Source: Tenodera sinensis (Eukaryota > Arthropoda > Insecta > Mantodea > Mantidae). From it: a stretch of 64,000 bases of DNA. The translations under genes were made by a program, and so were the position numbers. Of this stretch, positions 42,651 to 52,779 are shown piece after piece. The notes beneath the pieces were generated by a model, which saw only the letters and a list, made by a program, of their open reading frames with translations, made no database searches and was not told where the DNA came from. Location of the stretch: assembly GCA_030765045.1 (NCBI GenBank), contig CM060964.1, positions 167,261,115-167,325,114 on the forward strand. The letters run 5' to 3'. Numbering within the stretch: the stretch's first letter is position 1; each line of letters opens with the position of its first letter.

Positions 42651-43020
42651 GGAAAACAGGAATATCTGGGAAATTGCCTGAAATTTAAAATTGCAACTTG
42701 AAAACTGGGAATTTACCTTGATTTTCAAATCTACCTTTGAGTTTTTCCTAAAACACCTGTTACATTCTGATGTCACTCTTGATATCACACTTGAGATATA
42801 TACTGCTCATGGGTATGATGGTGGGACCGTTGACATTCTCGTACATGAGTTACATCGGTGTTCCACTTGCACTCTTTCTGACCAAGGTGGAAGTATGATC
42901 AAAGCTACACAAAGACTTAACCCACCAATAGCACCTTGCACCAGCATCGCTTTGTGTGGGTATATGTACATGGTGTATGTACTTTTAATTTCCATATCAT
43001 TCTCTTTCTTATGCTAAGAA
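42634..43020 (+). repeat. dispersed repeat with TTGAAA-rich terminus, copy 1
   Basis: GGTGTCTAGCACCAGGAAAA, then AAATTTAAAATTGCAACTTGAAAA and a block containing AAGCTACACAAAGACTTAMC. The same blocks recur at 50400-50620. The run of short TTGAAA/TTGAAT motifs is typical of one group of hAT termini. It truncates the mariner fragment to its left. Confidence 0.5.
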
Positions 43021-43881
43021 CATCATGCATGGAAGCAAGAACTTAAAGTGCCGCTATTTGGATGCTGGGAAGATTCTGTGTCATACCTGGACCGTGCACC
43101 ATTATTTGATCTGTAATGGGGAAGCCTAACTGTTTTCTGTGAGTTTGGTGCAAATCTGCTCCATTTGGAATCCATAGATAGCTGTCAGGAGCCATGCTAA
43201 GGGTAAAAATCACCTACTACACTAGGTACCTGAAAACCCATGCAGCAGCTTGCAGCATGTCAACTTTTATGCCTTCTGCCTTTGACGTAATACATGATGA
43301 AGGTAAGTTTTAATATTCTATATAATACTATAGTTGTATAATCAACACACAACAATGTTAGAGGATGTTAATATTAAAACACACACACACTCACGCCCCC
43401 ACCCACACCCACACACACCCACAGACACAGTAGCCAAATATACAAAACTTGAAGTAAGTTGTGATTATTAGGTAGCATGCATGCTACACCCTTGAAATCA
43501 AATGTAATCCTACTTTTCAAATGTATATATCCTTGATATCTCACGAAATCAAGCTATATCTTATGTTGATTTTATTTTCACACTTGTTCTGGGTTTCTGA
43601 ATTTAGAAAGTAGTGTTAAGATGTGAACACCTAGGTCCTCCCAACATATTTTTTCTCTTATTTCACCAGGGTGTTCTTGTTAACATTGTTCATCAACAAT
43701 GGTGATAAACTTTTCATTGATAAAAAAAAATGTGTTTATTAACATTTTGATCATGTTAACTTGATTTTGTGAATTTAGAAAGTAATGTGTTAACAAATGT
43801 GTGAGCACGTGCATCCTTTAGGGGTTTTAGAATTATTTGGTTTACCACTGGCAGCAAAACTACACTTCTTAGAATGGCAAA
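43021..43881. other. intergenic sequence with (CA)n and an internal duplication
   Basis: A short CA/CCCACA-rich tract is at 43380-43430. GAATTTAGAAAGTARTGT occurs at about 43602 and again at about 43773. 43685-43780 resembles 46560-46655 in direct orientation. Confidence 0.4.
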
Positions 43882-44329
43882 GGGCCATATGAATAAAGCA
43901 GAGCACATCCTTCTATTTCATAATTTAGAAGGAAATCCTCCCATGTTTATGAATAAAAGTTGAGCAGTAGATTGTGCTCAAGATGATGCAACAGGAAATA
44001 GCAGCACAAACTCCTGCTACCTCAGCATTAGATATCTTAATGAATAAAGTGAAAGAAATCCTTTCAGTGTTAAGGCTGTGCTTTGAAAATTAGGAGGTTG
44101 GTCAGTAGCAGACTTGGCTTTGCCCAAATCATAGTCATGGCTCAATTACTGATTCAAATGTGACACAAAAAATTTTGTAAAGCATGCAGATATCCCCTCA
44201 GCGAAAATTTTAAGTCTTTGTATAGATTAATTGAATAAAATGTTAACTGAGTTGCTTTTCATTTTTTTGAGAAACACATAAAACAAAAAATCCGAATAAA
44301 AGCTGGAGTTTTTATGATATACGTCTGAT

Positions 44330-45101
44330 ACAGGATTTCAGTGTGGCATAGCAGAGGAGATGGGTATTCACTGGAGTACTGTAAGTAAAACTGTCACCTA
44401 TGTATTCAAAAAAATTATTGACAAAGCTAGTACTAGGATACATTTTCCACTGACACCTAAGGACACTGCTGCAGCAAAAACTGAATGGTTGGAAAAAGAT
44501 AAGTTTCCATCTGTTATAGATGTCTTGGACAGCACACATGTGTGTATTCCACGGAGACGAATTTATTAATAGATAAGGCTATGCCAGCATCAGCATCCAA
44601 GCTACCTGTAATGCAAAGCAGTGCTTCACAAATATATTAGCAGAATGGTCTGGTTCAGTTCATGACTCCAGAATATGGAAGAACTCCGGTGTTCGTGCAG
44701 TGCTAAGTGAAATGCAAAACATTGTGCTTTTGGGTGATGAAGACTACACTTTAGAACCTTGGTTTGTGACCCCTTACCGCATTCCAGTAGAAGGAAGACA
44801 CAAGAGTTTCAACACACTGTTAAAAGCAGAAAGGGTCGTTACTGAATGTTGCTTTGGACAACTAAAATGATTTTCAATTCTACAATATGTTTGCAGATTT
44901 GCTATTTCAAACATTTCAACCGTCATATGCTGTGCAGTGTTGCACAATATAGCAAAATATTTGCAGTATAACTATAATTTTGCTACACAAGACATCGATC
45001 ACCATCATGGCCTGGTACAAGAATATGTGAATGAAGAATGCCAAGGAGACATTTTAATTAAAGAATGGGAAAAACGGGAAGAGCTTGCAGCTATTATATA
45101 A
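44330..45101 (+). pseudogene. HARBI1-like transposase (Harbinger)
   Basis: The + strand reads GIAEEMGIHWSTVSKTVTYV (HTH-like), FPSVIDVLDSTHVCIP (first catalytic Asp), NAKQCFTNILAEWSGSVHDS, IVLLGDEDYTLEPWFVTPYR (second Asp), AERVVTECCFGQLK (catalytic Glu) and AVLHNIAKYLQ, in the order expected. All three acidic residues remain. Stops at about 44567 and after GQLK (about 44868), plus a frame change near 44580, break it. N-terminal sequence before 44330 is not clear. Confidence 0.82.
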
Positions 45102-45309
45102 ACTTACAAACTCTAAAATACATACATTACATGTTATTTCATTTTATTAGTTTCTTTATGTAAGTAACTTCATGAACTAATTGTACCATTATATGTTGGA
45201 GACTACAAAAAATGGCTCAAGTGTAACTGTTCAAACAAAAGCGTCATTCATATGGTAACACTGAAAGTCAAGGATCACAAAGTAGTGTACATATAATATT
45301 CATCACTTA

Positions 45310-45970
45310 TATTGATGATTTCTGTGCCTTTTTCTCAAGGTGCTTAATGATCAAGCTTTCTTTCTTTATTTGCAGCCATGCTAAAGTTAACTGCTCCAAT
45401 AAAATCAATTGCTGTAATTGTGCGCTATTCAGATTCTTTGCAGCTTAGGCTTTTTTGTAGGTGCTGACTTTATCAGTGTTGGAGAAGGCGATAAAAGAAT
45501 TGTAGATCCATGAGACAACGGCCCCACATTAGCAACTCCTAAATTGTAACTTTAGTATTTAAATTATCTAAATACATTAGCATAACATGAAAATTGAATG
45601 ACATATATGCAAGTTTCCAAGTTAAATTAATTCAGAATGTTAACTGCCTGGATTTTTTTCATAACAGGATTAATGTCACTCTGCGAAAGTACATACAGCT
45701 CCTTCTCCCAGGTTCTCAAAATTATTGATTTATTCCCAGTTCTACCTCTGCCTGTTTTCTTCTTCAATCTTGTCTTGATATTTTTCAACAACTGATTAGG
45801 CATTATCTGCACCCCGAAGTTCATAATATACAGCTTTATTATTGCTGCATTTTTCTTCTTTTTGGCCTCTGGGATTTGCAGTTTTTCTAAAGTTTCTGGA
45901 TATTATCTTAAACTTGAAACTAAAAATATCATTGTATTTTCAATTAGTCCAACACTGGTGTCGGAATTGG
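45310..45970 (-). pseudogene. Myb/SANT-like DNA-binding partner of the Harbinger transposase
   Basis: The minus strand has FGVQIMPNQLLKNIKTRLKK, TGNKSIILRTWEKELYVLSQ and DINPVMKKIQ (45824-45627), typical of the Myb/SANT-like (zeste-type) second protein of PIF/Harbinger elements, then a leucine-rich C-terminus (LLEQLTLAWLQIKKESLIIK, HLEKKAQKSS) at 45470-45310. In this superfamily the partner carries the transposase to the nucleus and to DNA. The N-terminal part is degraded. Confidence 0.7.
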
Positions 45971-46256
45971 ACGATGCCATGGCTTATGCGTACAGCAACA
46001 GACTGGCTCAATTATGTTAAGTCAACTCTCTCTCTTAGAGTATAAACACATTGCAAAATCAAGATATAAAGTGTATCGCTCATGCACACACAGTGAAAGG
46101 TTAGAAGCATAACCTTGAGATATTAAAAGTATAAGGTTGAGATTATTCATAAAGAGAAAAGGGATATGCTCTACCTCTACCTCTTACTTCGATGCTCAAC
46201 CTTCTGCTTCTTTGTTTTACTCTGAAGCACATCCTTTAGTTTTATTCATATGGCCC

Positions 46257-46979
46257 AATTGGTCTATAACTACATTAATTACTATGCATGACCCAAGTTC
46301 ATAAACATGAAGTAGTATTTATAAATATTGTGCATCTTATCAAAACCACATGCATATTTAAAAAACAAAAGAATAGCTTCAAATTGCTGTCACACAAAAT
46401 GTCTACTTAAAAGACAGCAGACTATGTGAACACAATGCTGCGTGAGCAGGAAACCTATATGCAAGGTGCTGCTTGGAGCAGCTGAGGAATGTAACACTGC
46501 ACAAATGGAAAACTTTATTCTGAAGTCTGGCATAAATTTTGTTTAAATAATTGTTCAGAAACAATGTTGATTAACTTTTCTGTGTGTTTATCAACCAAAA
46601 AAAATTATATTTATTAACTTTTTGGTTATGTTAACCAAATTTTGTTAACTTTTCTAATTGAAACCTTTCTAAAGACCTGCCATTAAAATTTGGAATTGAG
46701 CATTGCAAATTCCATTATATCGCACTGCTGTTGAAAATTTGCTATTATCAATTGAAATGTTTCAATGTTATGGAAATGTTAAAAGTGTTACTGTGAAATG
46801 AAAATACCAGGCCTTTCATTAGCAACCGGACAGTCGAAAAATTAACGAATTTTAATTATTTTTGGATATTTGTACATTTTTATCAATAAAAATATTTCTT
46901 GGTGCAGTGCCGTACAGTGTCCGTTTACATAAATTTAAGTTTAAAGTAACATACTGTAACATGAACCACATAGATAACA
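46257..46979. other. intergenic spacer
   Basis: Nothing recognised except 46560-46655, which resembles 43685-43780 (TTAACTTTTC, AAAAAAA, TTTATTAAC, ATGTTAAC in the same order). Confidence 0.4.
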
Positions 46980-48320
46980 ATTGCAATCAATGTGCACAAT
47001 TTTCAATGTACATACCACCCTGAACAGTGCACAAGAGCAGACGACGTTCCATCTCATCATTGCACCTCAGACAGCATGCAAGGAGTGACCATCTGTACTC
47101 TAGCTACAATTCTGTCCATCAGGTCAGGGATAGTGCATGGTTTAGTTGCATACAGTCTGTCCTTAATGAATCCTCATAGGAATAAGTCTAAGGGAATTAG
47201 GTCAGGAGATTGCAGGGGCCAAGAAATTGGGCCTGTGCAACCAATCCACCTATTAGGGAACACTTCATCAATCATGTCACAAGCACTCCCTACATAATGG
47301 GAAGGAGCCCTATCTTGTTGATAAAAGGTTTCACAGATCAAAATGTTACATCTTTCCAATTTTGGGATAGTAAACATTAGCAACACATTGTAATAATCAT
47401 TTCCATTAACCGAGTCTTCTGGAGAAAAAAAAGTGACCAATGACCATTTTTGCAAACAGGAGGTACAGAACTATTACCTGAGATAGTAACAAAATCCCTT
47501 CATTGGCCTGCATACTGATCTCCGGCAAAGCGTCCCTTAAGTGCCCTTATGCAAGTTCTATAGTTGATTAAAAATTAACTTGCCTTGTGACTGGCCCTGT
47601 AATGTTCCCTTGTAGCAGTAGGTTTTTCATGGCCCCAAATGTGGCAATTCCATTTGTTCACTTTCCCTGATGAATGGAAGGTCACCTTGTCAGACCAGTA
47701 AAGTTTGCTTCATAGTTCTGGATCTATTATTACCATTTCTCCTAGAACTTCACAAAATATCTGCCATTTCCTATAGTCATTCTCATGAAGAGCCTGAAGA
47801 ATTTGTATCTGATATGCCCAGGATTTAGCGTTCTCTGTAAGATACACCATACAGAAGTAGGAGAAATGCTGAATTCGTGAACTGTTTCAGAGATTAATTT
47901 CTTTGAGCTGTTAACGGAAGCACCATGAACGTTTACTGTTTTCTTCACATGTTACGAAAAGACACCAACCTGATCTTCTCTTTTTTTTGGGGGGGGGGGG
48001 GTAGCATTTAATGCCCGCTTTTAGTACATACAGCACCGCAGGCAGTGACACTGATGATACATGGAATGAAGATAGAGCACCGGTGGAATGAGATGGTGGG
48101 GGAAACCGGAGAACCTGGAGGAAACCCACCCCAGTGCTGCTTCGTCCACCACGAATCCCACATGCAGTTGCCTAGGATCGAACCTGGGCCGCTTTGATGA
48201 GAAGCGAATGATCTAACCACTCGGCTATGGCGTGGCCAATCTTCTCTTCTCTTTTGCAGATCCTGTTTCCTGAATCTTTTGACCAACTGAAAGGATGGTC
48301 ATCCTGTTAGGCACCTGCCA
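46980..48320 (-). pseudogene. DDE transposase (IS630/Tc1-mariner-like) split by a SINE
   Basis: Minus strand: N-terminal remnant VGQKIQETGSAKEK (about 48290-48250), then after the SINE, KLISETVHEFSISPTSVWCIL and QRTLNPGHIRYKF (47900-47800), then VNGNDYYNVLLMFTIPKLER, FYQQDRAPSHYVGS (second catalytic Asp), FPNRWIGCTGPISWPLQSPDL (third acidic region) down to about 47170, and the C-terminus further left. Several stops. Related to the copies at 7.9-8.6, 25.1-26.0 and 60.4/63.4 kb. Confidence 0.72.
47983..48238 (-). mobile_element. SINE family B, copy 3, nested in a transposase
   Basis: Full tRNA-like head on the minus strand (GGCCACGCCATAGCCGAGTG; B box GGTTCGATCCT), body matching copies 1 and 2, and a 3' tail of twelve C then about eight A. 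The 10-bp ATCTTCTCTT flanks it on both sides (47973-47982 and 48239-48248). It interrupts the DDE transposase, so it is younger than that element. Confidence 0.9.
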
Positions 48321-48949
48321 TCATACACCAAACTAACGTCAGAATAAATGCTGAATTTCAGTCACAGGTTTCCCAGTCTAAACCAGGCAGTGATTTTTCT
48401 TCCTTGTGGTAAAGTTAATCGAGTGCGTAACCTCTTGTTTCATTCCACACCTTTAAACAAAACAGAAAACAATGCCAACAAAATAACAAGGCCTTCTGTA
48501 AAGCAGCAATTCTCATTGCACAAGAACACTGTCCATGGGCTTTGGTGGACACAGGAACTGAATCAACTGTACTGTACAGGGAAATGTTTTTATTAATAAA
48601 TATGTACAACATATCCAAAAATAATTAAAATCAATTAATTTTTTGAATGTTCAGTTAATTATGAAAGACCGGGTACATCAATCATGTATTAAAAATGACA
48701 GAAAGTTATCTGAAGTAAAATGAAGAAAATATATATTTTCAAATATGTTTCACAGTACTGAGTAGCTGATGTCTGTAGACTGTTTCTATCTTAGACACCT
48801 AAAATAAGTGAAGCCTTGCATTCAACTCAAAAATATGCTTATATCTTTGATATGCTTTTGTGCTTAATGTTTGTTTCTCTCTCTCTCTCTGTTTAAGGAC
48901 CTATCAAATCGCTTGGAATGTCCACTAGGGATGATGTATCAACGTTCTG

Positions 48950-50350
48950 ATGACTGGCATAGACCATGCACCTGTTGTATCCACAAGCATACTGATTAAT
49001 AAATGCCCTGCCACATCATCAGTGCTAGAAACCAAGAGTTCACCACAAGCTCTTAGTTTAGGTTACTTCAAGAATACTGATAGTGTTACAAAAGGAGAAG
49101 TAATGCTTGCAATTCTTTGTGTGGTAACTGGGATGTCTGCAGGAGCTGTCGGAAAGATTTAGTGTCTTCTTGAAATATGCTCCGACGGTAATATCAAAAG
49201 CAGATTACAGTGCAGAAGGATAAGGTGTATTACCGCTTAACACATGGTCTTGCACCTTATATGAAAAAGAAGTTCATCTTAAAACTTCATGAAGTTGATC
49301 ACATAGTTATTGTATTTGATAAATCTCTGTTCAAAGTTTCACAGAAAGAACAGATGGTTATCCATACTTGATTCGGGAATAAGACAAGAAACCAGGTGAT
49401 TAGTCACTACCTAACTTCAGCTTTTCTTTCGAACACAACAGCAAGTGAACTCTCAAAGACATTGCTGGATGGCCTTTCTGGTTCTGGCATAACCACATGA
49501 TAGGTGTTACAGATTAGCATGGATGGTCCTTCGGTTAACTTTAAGCTACTGAAGGACTTGAAGAAAATTACAAGAAATGAGGACAATCTCCTGTGATTAT
49601 GGATATTGGAAGTTGCTGACTTCATGCAAACCATGGAGATTTCAAGAATAGCAACAAGAATACCTGTTGGTCATTAGTAGATTTTGAACAAAATCTTCAT
49701 TACTTAAGTGAATACCAGCCAGACGAGCGACCTATAGTTGCATTGCAGGATCAACTATTTTTTAGCAAAACTTTTCGATGGCTTGAAATTAAAGGTGTGA
49801 CTGGGCAAACTATTAAAAATGCTTCCACATCTTAAAAAAAAATCTCAGAAATCACTCTTAAGACCAAAAATTCAATGGGGTTAAAAAGGCACTTAATGAC
49901 CCTCTAATTGGTGCAAAATGCATTTTTTCATGCCCTTTTTCTAAAGTTAGGGCCATTTTTGACAAATTTCCAAGCAGATGGTTGCTTTTCCATGTTAACA
50001 TGTGACATGCCTACTGCAGAAACTTATGGAGAAGATTTTAAACTGGAAGTAATTGCAAAGCTTGGAAACACTCTTAGTGCATATCGAATCAAATCTTTTA
50101 CCAGCAAAACAAGTTCACCAGGGATTCAAAACTAGAGCAATAAAAAATGTGGAGATGCCATGGACAAAAACAAACTTAAATTTAGATGTGACGTAACAAC
50201 TTTTTAGTGAAGGTGGTTCAGAAAATACAAGAAAGAAGCCCTCTTAAATGCAAATTAACAAAAGTTGTCTCCAGCCTAGTTACCAGACTATTTTTTGGAA
50301 ATGAAGGGCACAATGGTAAAAAGTGTAGGACATTGTCGGCCATTGCAAAA
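48950..50350 (+). pseudogene. hAT-like transposase remnant (KCISRK/HTTADDLL-type family)
   Basis: Broken + frames follow a hAT-related family common in arthropods and cnidarians: SLGYFKNTDSVTKGEVMLAI, YYRLTHGLAPYMKKKFILKL, SHYLTSAFLSNTTASELSKT, LQISMDGPSVNFKLLKDLKK and LIGAKCIFSCPFSKVRAIFD. These are recognisable in order from 49040 to 50000. Stops and frame changes in every segment. The C-terminus fades before the TTGAAA-rich repeat at 50400. Confidence 0.6.
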
Positions 50351-50389
50351 AATAATGTGGCATTTATAATTTAAATGCTATTTATATAT

Positions 50390-51090
50390 ACCCATGGGCA
50401 TATACATGGAGTCTAGCACCTTGGAAATCACCTTGAATTTAAAATTGCACCTTGAAAATCTGGAATTCACCTTGGTTTTTAAAAACTTTCCTTGAATTTT
50501 TCTAAAACACTTGTATGTTACAAATGCACCAAGATTGAAGCTACACAAAGACTTACCTGCCAGTAGCACTACAGTTTCTTCACCAGCTCACTTATGTATA
50601 TTTTTATACAAGTCTGAGAAAAAGGAAAAATTGTGTAGGTCACATGTAATAGCTTAAAACAATGTGTTCCTTAGAAGAATATTGTTCATATTAAGGGTTA
50701 CATTCCATGTTTTGTTCTGATAAAACTTTTAATAATTGGTGTAATCCTTAGATTTACAGTATTTTCCAGAATTATTGATTTCTCATAACAAAAAAGTGGG
50801 ACTTGAGGTAGCCTACATCTAGTGTACCCTCTTTTATTGTTTAGGTACATATATAAATTGGGGTGTGGTAAACAATGATGTCATATAAGAGTAGTTCCTT
50901 TCTAAATTTTAACTCAATGTATATAAGGCTACTTTTATTTACCATGTTTAGCTCTTTCCCAGTACTATTTGAATTTGCATGTCTCGCTGAAAAGGAATTT
51001 TTTCACCTTGAAAAATCCTGGAATCACCTTGAATTTGGTTTTCAAATTTTGCAAGAAACCATGCATATACACTTATATTTTCTTAAAATC
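50390..51090 (+). repeat. TTGAAA-rich dispersed repeat, copies 2 and 3
   Basis: 50400-50620 repeats the blocks of 42634-42930 (GGAGTCTAGCACCTTGGAAA, AAATTTAAAATTGCACCTTG, AGCTACACAAAGACTTACC). 50998-51080 has a shorter, more diverged part (CCTTGAAAAATCCTGGAATC). Likely terminal sequences of the hAT family just upstream. Confidence 0.5.
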
Positions 51091-51269
51091 CTGAAACATA
51101 CACTGTTAATGAAAGGTCAATTATACTTCTCTGAAGAAGTAATCTTGTGCAAATCCTCTAGCTTGTTTGAAATATAAACAAGAAATTTCATACAACAGAA
51201 GTTTTCAAAATTATACTTCACTAAAACTACCTCTAACTAAATCAATGGATAATCTGTTCCTTTCATCTG

Positions 51270-51830
51270 TCCACTGTGCTCTTATTAGTGAAAATACTGT
51301 GACTTTTTGGTGTGGGTGTGAAGTAAAGTAGACTGATGTAGTCGAGATAAACACTTTTATTTCCGTAAACAGTAACTTTGTACACTCGTTGCAACAACAA
51401 GAAAGTCTTTTCCAATTCTCCAAGAGCACGGCTTCGAACTCGTAACACAAAGAACTAACTCTTCTCCGTCGGCACAACTCTCCACATCGTCTGTCCGTCT
51501 CCGTCGGCACGACTACTCAACCTTCACATACGTCTGACTGACTCCTGTCGCACTTTACCGCTATTTATATCTCCCAGGCACTATTCTGGAAAGTTCAGTT
51601 ATTCGGTGGAATACAAAGAGGAAGATTCCAGAAGCTTCTATCCTTTTCTCTCTTTCGGCAAGCGCCCCAACAATGCGGCCATTCTCTGTCTCTTTTCTTC
51701 GGCTCCTTTGCGGTAGTGCCGACAATAATGCGATGGATGACACTGCGGTTGTCGGCAATTAGATGCGGCGGGCGCGGTGACAATACTCTTTCAACATTAG
51801 CATTGTGTTGCTTTGCCTTCACAGAATAGC
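51270..51830 (-). repeat. probable solo LTR
   Basis: The minus strand has LTR-like structure: a TATA box (TATAAATAG near 51566), then about 200 nt on an AATAAA (near 51357), and GC-richer sequence than the surroundings. No gag or pol lies next to it on either side. The ends could not be fixed: candidates for TG start near 51830 and CA end near 51300. It could also be a promoter-bearing end of another element. Confidence 0.45.
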
Positions 51831-52415
51831 AACCTTTTGCCTTGGAGTGCAAATGCTGCATTGCCAACCTCTCGATCAATGTTACTATGCATGAATATAC
51901 TTTTTGACCGTAGCCGGTGTAGCCATGTTGACATAGTGACTTCATGACTTTCAGTACTACCCTCATTCATTTATATACATATTATTGAAGAATTAGAATC
52001 TTAGCGAGTCCTATAAATCTAGTACTACCTCAAAGTTCTGTTTCATAATTAATATGACTATTAATTAAAGAGTACATAATTTTAATGACATCAGAAGACA
52101 CATCAATAGATAATTTCCTTAATGGTTATTGTTGTTGTGCCCTTAAACTACACTTCACTTCTTAATGGACACAAATTGAAATTATGCAAACATATGGTTG
52201 TAAAACATGGCACTGATCTACTACAAGAGTTTGTATATGTTCAATTAACATTTTATTAAAAACTTCATGCAGTAACACCATGAAATGGTTCATTTTTCAT
52301 AGTGGATGAATTATTTAATCAGAATAGGAATACAGCTAGATATCCTAAATGTTTCCTTAAGCTTGCATTTTATTGAATACATTGTTATATGGCATGAGTA
52401 TAACAAAAATGTTAT

Positions 52416-52416
<1 letters not shown>
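51831..52416. other. AT-rich spacer, nothing recognised
   Basis: No domain or repeat structure seen before the trinucleotide array. Confidence 0.35.
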
Positions 52417-52514
<98 letters not shown>

Positions 52515-52606
52515 TAAGACGAAGACGAAGACGAAGAAGAAGACGAAGAAGAAGACGAAGAAGAACACGACGAAGACGACGACGACGAAGACGAAGACGA
52601 AGAAGG
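52417..52606 (+). repeat. compound microsatellite (TAA)n then (AAGACG)n
   Basis: About 97 bp of TAA repeats, then about 90 bp of AAGACG/AAGAAG/GACGAC variants. Long poly-Asn, poly-Leu, poly-Tyr and Arg-rich open frames here are products of the repeat. Confidence 0.95.
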
Positions 52607-52779
52607 GTGTCTTCACTGTGGCATGAAAATACCGACAGGCCTCGGGTTTTAGTGCACACCTGCTTGGCTACCTGGTCTTAGGTGTGGCTAATGGCCAGTC
52701 TCCTATGAAATAATAGCCATAGGTGCTATTTTCCTGCCCCAAAAGATTTGTTTTTGTGATTTTGGGTAGGTTCCTTTTC

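Larger units (their letters stand above)
43882..46256 (+). mobile_element. PIF/Harbinger element with both genes and TIRs
   Basis: 2375 bp. The left end GGGCCATATGAATAAAGC is mirrored at the right end (46241-46256, read inward GGGCCATATGAATAAA), with further similarity (RAGCACATCC) inside. It contains a HARBI1-type transposase on + and a Myb/SANT-type gene on -, arranged tail to tail. No clear 3-bp target duplication is visible (AAA and AAT outside the ends). Confidence 0.85.

Noticed and set aside
48896..48930. Alternative last exon of nicastrin after CTCTCTGTTTAAG
   Set aside because: It gives TYQIAWNVH and a stop with no tail resemblance, lies 8.8 kb downstream past several transposons, and the 40174 acceptor is nearer with equal phase fit.
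52373..52681. Open frames rich in Asn and Arg, Leu or Tyr
   Set aside because: They are translations of the TAA and AAGACG microsatellites.
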